Source: Ziziphus jujuba (lineage: Eukaryota; Streptophyta; Magnoliopsida; Rosales; Rhamnaceae). Taken from it: a DNA stretch of 64,000 nt. Both the position numbers and the translations under genes were made by a program. Below, piece by piece: positions 50,006 through 60,498 of this stretch; position 1 is the stretch's first letter; each line of letters opens with the position of its first letter. The notes beneath the pieces were generated by a model that saw only the letters and a list, made by a program, of their open reading frames with translations, made no database searches and had not been told where the DNA came from. The stretch spans positions 11,811,001-11,875,000 of the forward strand of contig NC_083390.1 of assembly GCF_031755915.1 (NCBI RefSeq), read 5' to 3'.

Positions 50006-50966
50006 CTACAAATATTTTATCAATTTATCACTCATTTGCTCTACCGATACTGTCCACCATTTACCCATCAGAATCCAAATGGTATGGAGTTTTGCTTAAG
50101 CTTCCTAGGAGGTCACCTATTTTAGGATTGATCCAACTAGAGCACACTTAACTCCAAAGCCCTAAAGTCAATCGCTCTTAAAAAGCCTCGATTCTTAAAA
50201 AAATGTGTACTTTACATTTAAACCAGCACCGTTCCATACTCATGCAATATGGGATTGTATACTAGGTGACTTTACTTAATAAGGGAGCCTGCTAGTGCCT
50301 TGCATTCGTCTACACTTACCCTAGTGGCATCAACTAGTGCCTTGCATTCGTCTACACTTACCGTAGTGGCATCAAACTAGTTCACCTTTGGTCATCACAA
50401 TTTGCCTCGATGTATCATTTATTGAGCTTGTGCTTTCTTGTCTTGCATCTTTCAGGACTCACAAGTTTTACAATAACTCCTTTTGGGGTCTAGCCTTCTT
50501 ACTGACACACTTCCATTCAAATATAAGCTTTAATACCATCTGCAACATCTTACTCACTTGCTCGGTTGATACCATCCACCATTTACTCATAGCACTCCAA
50601 ATGATATAAGATTTTGCTCAGACTTTCTAGGAAGTCACATATTTTAAGATTGCTCTCACCAGAGCATACTTAATTTTAGAGTTCTTTTGAAGTCTTGAAG
50701 GTAACTCCTTTGAAAAGGTCCCAGTTATTAAAAAAGTATCTACTTTATATTTGAACAATTATCATTCCACATTCGGGTGATGTGAGATTGGATATTAGAT
50801 GGCTTTTTGCAGTATGGTAGCTTGCCAGTGCCTCACTCTAGCCCACAGTTACCTTGGTACATTAAACTAGTTCACCTTTGGTCATCACAATTTATCCCAA
50901 TGTAATGTTTACTAATCTTGTGCTTTCTTACCTCGCAACTTTCAGTGCTCACAAGTTTTCTAGTTA
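50006..50966 (-). mobile_element. Cassandra-type TRIM retrotransposon with 5S-rRNA-derived sequence in both LTRs
   Basis: Two direct repeats (50006-50476 and 50541-50966) flank an internal part of only 64 bp. That internal part carries a diverged tRNA-Met primer site on the minus strand (TGGTATTAAAGC, 50538-50527) and a purine tract (AAAAGGAG) next to the 3' LTR. Each LTR holds a segment matching the minus strand of plant 5S rRNA (near 50097-50165 and 50621-50690): CTTCCTAGGAGGTCACCTAT, then AGCACACTTAACT. GACATT occurs on both outer sides (50000-50005 and 50967-50972), a likely target duplication. No protein is encoded, as is normal for this family. Confidence 0.85.
50286..50370. repeat. 42-bp tandem duplication inside one Cassandra LTR
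   Basis: TAGTGCCTTGCATTCGTCTA...GTGGCATCAA occurs twice in a row with one main difference (CCCTAG/CCGTAG). The other LTR has a single diverged copy. Confidence 0.85.
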
Positions 50967-51260
50967 GACATTGATAATATTTACTAATTTTTTATTTAAA
51001 AAATGTAAAAAAATATTTATGTGGATATTTGACAAAAAAAATTGAAAAAAACATTAATGATATTTGTGAAGGACTTTATGAGAATATTTGACAAAAAGTT
51101 TGAAAAAAAACTATAAAAATATAAAAAAATTTTGAAATTGTACCTGTTTCCATTTGAAATCGAGATTTCCTATGCACTCTTTAAAAATATGAAAACTTCA
51201 GTGAAATTTCTATGAAAATTTTGATTTTATAAACTTTGAGCATCTTTTTCTATTTTGTCC

Positions 51261-51345
51261 CGTTGGGATAGTTCAATTGGTAATGATCACCAATGATACC
51301 TTTCAGATTTTGGATTCAAGACTCCCTCCCAAATTTATATATATG
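51261..51345 (+). ncRNA. tRNA-like head of a possible SINE
   Basis: GGGATAGTTCAATTGGTAAT resembles a tRNA D-arm with an A box. About 30 bp on, TTGGATTCAAGACTCC resembles a T-arm with a B box. The spacing fits a pol III promoter. The cloverleaf pairing is poor, so it is not a working tRNA gene. An AT-rich tail follows. It could be a short SINE or a tRNA relic. Confidence 0.45.
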
Positions 51346-51800
51346 CATGTATATGTAAAAAGCATCTCTTTCAATTATTAATATATGTACATATATGATC
51401 AAACTCAAATCAAATCTTTAATATTAGAATTAACATCAATTTTTCATTTTTTAGCTACTAGATTGCATAAATGACTGAAATTAAAAATTACATTTGCCAA
51501 GTATTGGTTCTTGACAAGATTTATTTATCCGAGATAAAGTTTTAGTATGTTAGTAAATCCATATTTGATCACTTTTAGATTTAAATCCTAACTGTTAATA
51601 TGATCTAAGTGCTAACAAAGAAAAACCTCTTAATGTGAATTTAACTATATATATATATGTATATATATTAAGAGGTTTAAGTGTATATTTTGGCTTTTTT
51701 TTTTTCAATTAAAATTGCTTTTAAAGGAGAAGAAATATTTAGGAAAAACTAATTTTTCACTGCTTTTAACTGAATACCTAATCATTTATATATATATATA
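51346..51800. other. AT-rich spacer, no gene recognised
   Basis: Contains (TA)n near 51642-51670 and 51788-51800. The last lies against the left end of the MULE and hides its target duplication. Confidence 0.55.
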
Positions 51801-52765
51801 GTTACTGCAGAGAGGACTGGTGCGCATGTCTTGGAGTGCACCATTAACTACCGTTTCTTTTCTCTGTTAGGTGCGTTGGCTCCTTTTTTGAAAAAAAAAA
51901 AGGGGGGGGGGGCAAACATTTACTGAACCTGCACCACCACGTGGGCTTCACAAATTAAAAGCAGGACCCATTTTAGAGAAAAAAATAAATAGATAAACAA
52001 AAACAGCAATTTCTCTCTCTTTTCCACCCATCATTCTACCATTTCAATTAAACGATGCATTGCCACCTTTTTTTAAAAAAAAAAAAAAAAAACAAAATGC
52101 GTTTTCTCCTTCTCTCTGCCCAATACTATTCTTCTCTTTTTTCTTTTCTAAATCCCTAAACCCGAACCAGCTCCAGCTTCTCTTCCTTTCTTTCCTCTCA
52201 TCCACTTTCAGCTTCTCTTTCTCTCACCCACTTGCCGGCCAATAGCTCACTGCAGTCACATAGCATTTTCAAGTTCCTTCTCTTCCTCTCTCATTCTACA
52301 TTTCGATCTGCTTAGATTTTTTTATTTTTCAATCTGTAATATGTGTTTATTCTTTTTTTTATATGCTTATTTTTTAGTGCATTTATTGCTTGCTTATTTT
52401 GAGTGCGTTTTTTGCTCTTTTGATATTATATTCCTCATCTGTTAATTGGCTGGTTTGAAAGGCCACCCAAAACCTCTATTGCAAATAAAGGTTTTCCTTT
52501 TTTTTTTTTTTAGGTCTCAATGCGGTAACCTTTGCATGTGGCTTATTTGATTAGTGATCTAATCCTGGGTCAATTTCTGTAGCTTATTTTCCTTTTCTTT
52601 TTTTTTTAACCTTTTGGTAGAATCTAACATGGGGGTTTCCTGTGCAAAGTTGGCATTTCTTTTTTATCGATTTTGCATTAATATTCTCCCCATGCTTTTT
52701 CACACTATCTGCATTTCTAGGCATGCTAAACAACATAGTGCAAAAATCTGTAGCCTTTTGTATTT
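51801..52765 (+). repeat. Left inverted-repeat arm of the FAR1-type MULE, with promoter-like insert
   Basis: Homologous to the right arm at 51801-51860 and from about 52325 to 52765 (GGCTGGTTTGAAAGGCCACC, CAATGCGGTAACCTTTGC, TGCATTTCTAGGCATGC). The part between, about 51865-52325, is absent from the right arm. It is CT-rich (TTCTCTTCCTTTCTTTCC) and looks like a plant promoter and 5' leader, possibly that of the GRF gene downstream. Confidence 0.8.
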
Positions 52766-53153
52766 AATTTAATGATTTTAGTGGAAATGTTATTTTCTTT
52801 TTCCTCCAACTAAGTTCATCACATGTTGCTTAATCCTAGCAAGTACTGAATACTGGATTCCAAAATATCCAAAACTAAGTTAAGATTTGTGCATTTGGGT
52901 AATTGGAGGAAGTCACCATTTCTTTCCTCAAAAGGTTGGAATAGTCTTTGTGAGTACGTATCCACTGCTTTTTGATGTGCGTCTAGCATTCCCTTGTCTT
53001 GTAGCTTTTCTTTATGTAGGTCTAACATTCACGTATTGTATAGCAGAAACTGGGTCCATTTATTAACCACATTCTTTCTTGCACTTTTATTTGGAACCAG
53101 GACTCATGTTCATTAACTGATACTGGTTTGTGATTGTCATTTGCACAGCCTCA

Positions 53154-53571
53154 ATGTCAACATCCAGTATAAATGAAAGTGTTTGGCAACCAAAGTGTCC
53201 TTGTGGTGGTTATATGAAACTACAGATATATCATTCAGAAAGAAATCCAAATAGAAAATATTGGAAATGCTATAATAATAAGGTAAAGATACAGAATTAT
53301 ATATTATATTGTGTTATGAAATTAATGGAAAGATCAATGATTTATTAAATATGTGAATATAATGCAGGATGGTAAATATTGTGGAAAGTTTATATGGGAT
53401 GATGAAGTATATCGTATTTGTGGAAGCATGAACAATATGGAGACAGAAATGTTGATTAACGAAATGGCTAGTTTAAATAATAATGTAAGGAAATTGAATT
53501 CCAATATGAAGGGTCTACTTAAAATTTTGACAAAAAAGCAACAGCATCACATGAAAAGCGACTATGACTGA
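53154..53571 (+). CDS. GRF-type zinc-finger protein carried by the FAR1-type MULE (2 exons, open)
   Basis: Exon 1 is 53154-53282 (129 nt), exon 2 is 53368-53571 (204 nt). The donor is AAG|GTAAAG, the acceptor AATGCAG, phase 0, giving 110 codons plus stop. The GRF finger is CPCGGYMKL, NPNRKYWKC and, after the intron, YCGKFIWDDE. The C-terminal part is helical and heptad-like (MLINEMASLNNNVRKLNSNM), a likely coiled coil, followed by a basic tail. An acceptor-like TTGCACAG just before the ATG suggests a leader intron reaching back into the left arm. It is convergent with the transposase pseudogene. No frameshift or stop is seen. GRF fingers bind nucleic acids in other proteins; a role in transposition is inference. 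Confidence 0.82.
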
Positions 53572-53710
53572 GGATTACTAAGTATCATTATTGTAGCTAC
53601 AATGTATTCACTTGGTAAAAACATGACTTGTTTAATTCGAAAGTAGGCTAATATATGTCTACATGGAATTCCATTAAAGTTAAACAGCCTACAACTGCAT
53701 AACACAAAAT

Positions 53711-55360
53711 CTAAAACTTATTATATTTAAACTGTCTACTTTTTGATGAATAACTTCCACCAGCCTTCTGCACAGTATAAAGCATAGACTCACTATCCTC
53801 AAATGTGCAACTTAAGAAATACACAGAACTTTCAAATAACTCATATTGAAAAATTATAAAATTTCTCTTTGTGTGTATTTTAACCATTTGTGTCTCCATT
53901 GGACACATAGTTTTCAACTTTGATTGCTCATTCACATCAATATAATATGCAACTAACTCATCATGTCTTTGATGATTAACAATTTTATTAAAGCGTACAA
54001 TAAAGTCCATCAATGAATTTTTGTTTGACATGTACCTTTTAAAAAATGCATGTGAACTTTATGCTCTTTGACTGCTCAACATTCCTGCATTGAAGATATG
54101 ATTAAAATAAATAGGAACCCAGTTGTTGCGGATTTCATACATTTGGCGCAACCATGCATTATCTTCCACATGAATATTCTTCAACAACTCAACCCAACTA
54201 GTTTCAAACTCTTCAACAGTCTCAAGAGTTAAAAATGATATTTTTAAACCAATTATAGTTATCCCGATAAACTATTGTATTCACCTCTGAATTTTTTTTT
54301 TTTCTAAATATGCCACATACAGTATCGATGACAAGTTGATAGAAGAACTTGAGCAATGGCCTTAGTATTGCAGGATCTTGATCTGTAATAATCACCTGAG
54401 GTGTACCCCTTGGCATTGCATCCAACAATTGATTGAATAACCACATAAAAGATTTGGTTTTTTCACCATTCAACAAAGCACATCCAAAAATGACAGTTTG
54501 ACCATGATGGTTTACTCCTGCCAGTGGAGCAAATATCATATCGTATTTATTCGTGTTATAATTTGTGTCAAATACTACTACATCACCAAAGAAATTATAC
54601 GATCTCCTTGCAAAAGGATCTGTCCAGAAGCATCTAACAAGCCTGCTTTCTTCATCAAGTTCATACTTAAAGTAAAGGTTGGGTTTTTTTCTTTCTCAGA
54701 AGAAAAAAATTCAATTAACAATTCTACATCATTATCTTTTTTATCATCTCTTACCCTCTGTCCATAGTTTTTTATATCTTGCTCAACACATCCGATATTT
54801 TGAAGACCACCAGCTTCTATTTCCATCACCTTTATTTGTTAACACATTGGAATATTTGCTTCTGATAACTATTGGCTTAAAACTCATTTTGCAACTGATA
54901 CAACTTTATGAGATCTTAATAAATGTATCTTGCTTGGAGTAGCAAGTGCATGGTTACGCTCTTCTACAAATTAACTAACAATCCAATTTGGTCTTGTTTG
55001 ACTCTTAACCACTATCATCATAACTTTGCAGCCAACTCGAACTGATCCTCAAATCCTTTCACATGATCTTTCAACTATATGCTTTTCTTTCTTTTGATAA
55101 TGTTCATTCGTCTCTCCTTCCTTAAAACACACAAACTGTTTATATATTAGCTCATTTGTTCCTTTTTTTCTCTTCCTAGTACTCATTCTTGTACTAAATC
55201 CACATTCTCTTACATATGCATTGTAAAATTGGAAAGCCTTTTCAACTGTTTGAAATTCTTGTTTAACCTTTGGCTTTCTTTGTTCTACAACTTGTGGAGT
55301 GTACAATTGAGTTCCAGTCTCATCTGACATGTTACTGCAAGCAAATTTAGCAAATGTCAT
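53711..55360 (-). pseudogene. FAR1-type MULE transposase, decayed
   Basis: On the minus strand from 55360: a FAR1 DNA-binding domain (QTVEKAFQFYNAYVRECGFS, QFVCFKEGE, then after a frameshift VGCKVMMIVVK, NWIVS*FVEERNHALATP). A linker (GGLQNIGCVEQDIKNY) follows, then the catalytic MULE domain (FFGDVVVFDTNYNTNKYD, FAPLAGVNHHGQTVIFGCAL, VIITDQDPAIL), keeping two of the DDE acids. The expected AFCVWH region is disturbed near 54300. A FAR1-like middle part follows (VEEFETSWVELL, WLRQMYEIRNNWVP), and a C-terminal part to 53711 (LMDFIVRFNKIVNHQR). Stops and frameshifts occur near 54300, 54840, 54975 and 55049. The N-terminal start lies just inside the right arm. Confidence 0.88.
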
Positions 55361-55482
55361 TCACATAGCTCTATGTTTATTCAGGTAATACAATGGCAAA
55401 AAAAAATCCAAATAACTCAAAGTAACCAAAAAACCATTCTTGTTAAAAATCCAAATAGCTTTTTAAGTAAAATATTTTTGAA

Positions 55483-56188
55483 TACAAAAGGCTACAAATT
55501 TTTAAATTATGTTGTTTATCATGCCTAGGAATGCAGATAGTGTGAAAAAGCATGGGCAGAATATTCATGCAAAATCGACGAAAAAGATATGTCAACTTTG
55601 CATAGGAAACCCTTATGTTTAGATTATACCAAAAGGTCAAAATAAAAAAAAAGGGAAATAAGCTACAGAAATTGAACTACCTTGTCAAAGAAAATCCAAA
55701 GAGTAAATTCTGATGAAATAATCAAAAAAAGGAAAATAAGCTATAGAAATTGACCCAGGATTATATCCATAATCAAATAAGCCACATGCAAAGGTTACCG
55801 CATTGAGACCAAAAAAAAAAAAAAAGAAAAAAAAAAAAAGAAAACCTTTGTTTGCAATAGAGGTTCTAGGTGGCCTTTCAAACCAGCCAATTAACATAAC
55901 ATGTTTTCTTCTTTGCTCTTCTGCTTAAAAAATCTGCACCAAGCGACATTACTGGAATGCATAAACATGTATTCTCATGCATAGAGTTGAGCTACAATTA
56001 TCTAGAAAGCAAGGAAGCAAAGTCATGCTTCTTGCTTTGTTGTGTATTTCCTGAAGATTTTAATATCCCAATCGAAATTCTTGTTGAAAAGATCATTCTT
56101 GTTGTTGGATACAGATGGGGAATATCATGTCAAAAGAGCCAAGAACGCATTCAAAATAAGCAAGCAACAAATGCACTAGAAAATAAGC

Positions 56189-56219
<31 letters not shown>

Positions 56220-56300
56220 CGAACACATATTACAGATTGAAAAGAAACGGTAGTTGATGGTGCACTCCAAGACAAGTGCATCGGTCATCTCTACAGCAAC
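55483..56300 (-). repeat. Right inverted-repeat arm of the FAR1-type MULE
   Basis: Inverted partner of the left arm. It is interrupted at 55895-56111 by an NLR-derived insert that the left arm lacks. Confidence 0.85.
55895..56111 (+). pseudogene. Captured fragment of a CC-NBS-LRR (NLR) resistance gene
   Basis: About 70 codons open on the plus strand read SAPSDITGMHKHVFSCIELS, then YNYLESKEAKSCFLLCCVFP and EDFNIPIEILVE. This is the end of the NB-ARC domain with the RNBS-D-like CFLLCCVFPED motif of CC-type NLR proteins. No P-loop, GLPL, MHD or LRR part is present. Both edges are sharp: outside them the sequence returns to the inverted-repeat arm. It is a transduplicated piece, not a resistance gene. 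Confidence 0.85.
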
Positions 56301-57575
56301 TCTCTCTCTCTATATGTATATATATATATAAGTGTTTATTAATTGGGGAAGGTGAAAAGTTAGAAATATGTTTTCAACATAAGATAGAAATCTTTTAATG
56401 TCTCAATTGATGGAGGTGTCATCTCAATTAATGAATTAATATTAAAAGTCTAATTGGGTAAGTAGCAATTCTTAATATTTGGCACGCCATTAGATGTCCA
56501 ATATAAGGTAAGAACTAGGTTCTCAACATATCAAAGCTCGTTAATTGAGTAATATACACATTTAAAAAAAAAAGAGTAATTTGTTGTAACGTTCTATATA
56601 TAATACATATATTGTCAACACTCAAAGAAGGTCCTTTATATCAGGACTAAAATCAGGGCTTGCTTTTTTAACCATTAGTTGACAACAAAAGTTAAGATTT
56701 AAAAAGTATATTCTCTAAATAAGATTTTAATATATCACTAAATATATATTTTATCATTTGTTTAATATAATGTAAAAGCTAATAAAGAAAAACTTATTAT
56801 TAAAAATATTAGATCATCCTATGTGAGCATGATTGTGTGTGTGTATAAAGATATATATATATATATATATATATAGTAATTCTCTTGTCTAGGACACTCT
56901 GAAATTCATTAGAGACAACAATTTTCTTTTTAAGAATAAGCGGGTAATTATGTTTATATATATATATATATCATAAAAATATTTCAGATGAATCTCAGAC
57001 TTATTTTCCAAAATGAGAAAAAAAAAATAGGAATAATATTGCAGCAAATCCTTAAAATATATGAATTGGGGCTTTTTTTCTTTCTTTTTTTTTTTTTTTT
57101 TTTGTTGAATGGCTTCCATCGCCCAAGCACCACTGCATCTTCACCGACTTCAACTCCAATACAAGCTTTGCAAAACTTCTTCTTCTTCTATGTGCAATGC
57201 AAAATTTCCTTACATGTGATAAAATGTCTTGGTCTGGTTTTTTTTTTTTTTTTTAATAGAGAGGCTATTATTGTTACAGTTCCAAATTATGAAGTATGAA
57301 GAGCCATATGTTAAAGTTCCCAAAATCCTGAACTAATTGGTATATTCTCTCTAAGTCACTAGGTTTGAAATTCTTTCATTTTAAGAATCTTCCCTCGTTC
57401 AATCTTTTGTTTGACATATAGCCTACATTTTGTGATAAACTCATATGTATGGGCTTGGGCTTTCTAACGCCACTCACAAGTGATTGCTTTCGTAATGAAA
57501 TTATTATATATTTTGATATCGTACCCTTTCTATTGATTCACAACGCAATAACATTTCCTGGAAAGAAAAGATAAA
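56301..57575. other. AT-rich intergenic DNA with TA/CT microsatellites
   Basis: (CT)n and (TA)n at 56300-56331, (TA)n at 56852-56874 and 56956-56971, and poly-T tracts near 57085 and 57239. No gene recognised. Confidence 0.6.
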
Positions 57576-59316
57576 GGGTTAACTACCTCATGATACCCTA
57601 AAGTATGAGCAATATGCAAATTCGGCCTTAAACTTTAGAATTGTTTAAAATAAACCCTAATGTTGTAGAATCTAAAAAAATTGATCCAATCTATCAAATT
57701 GTTAATGGCTCTGTTAAAAAAATTTGCACATACTCATCGCGTGACCCGTATGATTAATTTAGCACATAAATCGTAATAAAAGGTGAATAAACAAAAATTT
57801 AAATCTTAAAGAAATTGGTATTTAGTTGGCTCACGTGACACCCATCTTGGCTACTATAACTTTTGTCTTTTTACACTGCAGAATGTTTAGAAAAATTATC
57901 ATAAATATATAAAACCCAACCACCGTAAGTATAAACCAGCAAAGAAAGATTTTCCCTTCTTCAATACCAACAAAATAGAAATTCAAAAATTCCAGATTAG
58001 AAAAACATGTCATACATTTGATACAAGAATATTCCATACTGAATTTCATTGTTCAATCCACTACCCTTTATTATAATGTATATCTAAAGTCATTGAATAT
58101 TCACTAAAATATAAAGATAGAGAGGTAATAGCATCCAAAAATTTACAACAAAATCTAGAAATATTCAAAGATCCATATCAAATTTGGACTAAAATAGAAC
58201 ACCAAACCCATAAACCCATACAGAGAAAAAAAAAATAAAAAACATTAAAAGCACCAAGCATCGTCTCAGAAAGCTAAACCCAGAAAATACAAAGAGAAAA
58301 AAAGAATAATAAAATGAACACAGCATTAATTCAGAAAATACATTGTTTGTGAGAGATTGAAGTTGGAAGAAAGTGATGAACGGAGAGAAAGAACCGCGCC
58401 GCCAACACCCTGAGCTGCAGCTTGCCAGAGGAGATGGAGAAGTTGGCGCGGCGATACTTGGCCACCATAGATAGAAGTATTTAATTGGTATTTATTAATT
58501 AAATTTTTGTGTCACGTGAGTGTCACGTGGGCCACTCCCACTGGGGCTAGGAAGCAAGCCCCACAACCCAAAGCGGCGAAGAACAAATAGAATTTGCTAC
58601 AAAAGCCGGCTAACGGGGGTATTCCTGCGTACGAGAACATATAAGTGGAGAAGGTAATAGCCGAAATAGGATTCGTTTTGGCTAGAGCGAGGGAAGTATT
58701 AAAGTTAAAAGAGGGAAAATGATTATTGGAATTTAATTTTTTTATAATTCAGTTTTTTAAAAATTAATTTTTCTCCTGATTTGTTTGGTAAGTAATAGAA
58801 AAGTTGAGATTTATAAGTAATTAAATTTAAAATTGTATAATAAATTAAAGATAAATATGTATTTTAAAAAAATTTTAAAATTAATTTTTTTAGGATTTCA
58901 AAATGATACCTATATATATGGGAACAACTTTTCCACATATTTTCCTATACTGGTGGGAATCTAATTCTCTAAACCCACATTTTTACAACTTACAATAAAT
59001 ATCCAAATAAAAAAAAATTATTACTTTTCTAAAAGAATTAGATTTCTACTAACTTTATTTTTATCTAAACATGCTATAAAATTTAAATTTTTGTTTATTC
59101 ACCTCTTATTATGATTTATCTACTTAATTGCATCATACAGATCATGTGATGAACACGTGCATATTTTTTTAACAGAGCCGTTAACAATTTAACAATTGGA
59201 TCAATTTTTTTTTTTTTTTAATTTTACAATATTAGGGTTTGTTTTACACAATCCTAAAGTTTAAGGTCCAATTTACACGTTGTTCATATTTCAGAATATC
59301 ATTAGGTAATTAACCC
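57576..59316. mobile_element. Non-autonomous MULE, about 1.74 kb, with GC-rich interior segment
   Basis: Ends are GGGTTAACTACCTCATGATA on the left and, on the minus strand, GGGTTAATTACCTAATGATA. Inverted similarity runs about 230 bp inward (CTGTTAAAAAAATTTGCACA; TAATAAAAGGTGAATAAACA). Flanks AAAGATAAA (57567-57575) and AAAAATAAA (59317-59325) are a 9-bp duplication with one mismatch. The interior from about 58370 to 58700 is much richer in G+C than its surroundings and may be captured host sequence. No transposase. Confidence 0.8.
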
Positions 59317-60498
59317 AAAAATAAATATATGGCTCAATTTTTTATATTGGGTAATTGGTTCTGTTATTAATGGGTGTGAAAGGAAGTTCAACGTAATTTG
59401 AGCTTGAGGCCGTTTATTTGCATTAATGAGTAATCCAATCACAGATTCATCTCTATTATTTTGCTAATATTTGTTTATTTTTCAACTCCAATTATAGTCA
59501 TTGCTGGGTTCCGCGAGGGTGATGCACCAGTCTTGTGCTAACCATTCACATTTTACATCAAGGCTTTGAAGGCGAATGGTGTGGACGGCAGTCTGCGGTG
59601 GTAGTCTAAAGATTCAGGTACCTCCACCATTGGTGATGAACTCACAGAGCAGAGCGATTTGTTGTTGGCAATGTCATTTTGGGCCTAATTGTTTTGGTCG
59701 AGGAATTGGAGCATGTAGTTGAGGCGCTTAGAGGTGCACTCCATGGAAACTTCGTATTTGGAACCCTTTGCTTTGCTGCTTGAGTTATGAGTACAAATGA
59801 CACTCAATACCCCTATCGAACCCCTATCCATTTTCACGTGCTTAATGAGTTTAGGGATTCGATTATTATAAAAAGAAAATTAGAGATTTAAATGATATAA
59901 TTCATATAGTTTAAGAAACTATTGTAATATAATCCACAAAAAAATACTATATATATATATATATATCTTAACATTTTTACAAAATACGCCATAAAATGTG
60001 GAAAAGACTTAAAATGTTATTAATTATTTCTAATATCAGTGGTTAAATTGTGGTTATAAATCAAAGTTGTGTTTTCCAAATTATGACTTTTAAGAGGAAA
60101 TGTTTATAGGTAAGACTAATAAGATGCTTCATAAAATGAGTAACATAGTTAATAAATTGTGTAACCTTATTCATAAAATAAGTAACATTAAAATTAGTAT
60201 GTTGGGGCCATGGTACTCATTTTATATATAGATTGTATTACTTATTTTATGGAATGGTTTTACTATGCTTTTCCAATAAGTTGTCTAAACTCCTAAAAAG
60301 TTTTGCAATCTTTTTAGTCAACTCTACCAACTAATATATAAAAATAAAAAATTTTATATCATCTTATCCGAAAACATATGGCACTTTTCTCATTTTGTTC
60401 GTCTAGAGTAAAATTTTTATCACTATTATTATTTTAAGAGGTGGTACTTATGTAACAGTGATAATATGTTATCGGTATCCTTTTTAATCATTACGTGC
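59317..60498. other. Intergenic, with a gene-like GC-richer fragment at 59540-59790
   Basis: At 59790-59540 on the minus strand a mostly open reading (SKYEVSMECTSKRLNYMLQF; then, after a stop, VPESLDYHRRLPSTPFAFKA) has codon-like composition unlike the flanks, but I do not recognise a family. The rest is AT-rich. Two direct copies of TTCATAAAATRAGTAACAT (60129, 60171) face an inverted copy near 60236. Confidence 0.4.

Larger units (their letters stand above)
49567..51238. repeat. AT-rich interspersed repeat, copy 2, interrupted by Cassandra
   Basis: The start CCAAGGTTTAAAAAATCGAT and the end, read on the minus strand, CAAAGTTTATAAAATCAAAA form short imperfect inverted repeats. AGCAT occurs just outside both ends and may be a target duplication. 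Blocks match copy 1 (19272-20402) in order. The 961-bp Cassandra element at 50006-50966 splits it. Confidence 0.6.
51801..56300 (-). mobile_element. FAR1-type MULE with very long inverted repeats, carrying a GRF zinc-finger gene and a captured NLR fragment
   Basis: The left arm (51801-52765) and right arm (55483-56300) pair as inverted repeats over hundreds of bases. Outer ends are GTTACTGCAGAGAGGACTGG and, on the minus strand, GTTGCTGTAGAGATGACCGA. Inside are a FAR1-type transposase pseudogene (minus strand) and an intact two-exon GRF gene (plus strand), convergent. The arms differ by a 217-bp NLR-derived insert on the right and by about 460 bp present only on the left. TA/CT microsatellites at both edges prevent reading a target duplication. 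Confidence 0.85.

Noticed and set aside
51261..51345. A functional tRNA gene
   Set aside because: A- and B-like boxes are present, but acceptor and anticodon stems do not pair well.
55957..56202. A disease-resistance (NLR) gene
   Set aside because: Only about 70 codons of the NB-ARC end are present, with sharp edges inside a transposon arm. It is a captured fragment, not a gene.
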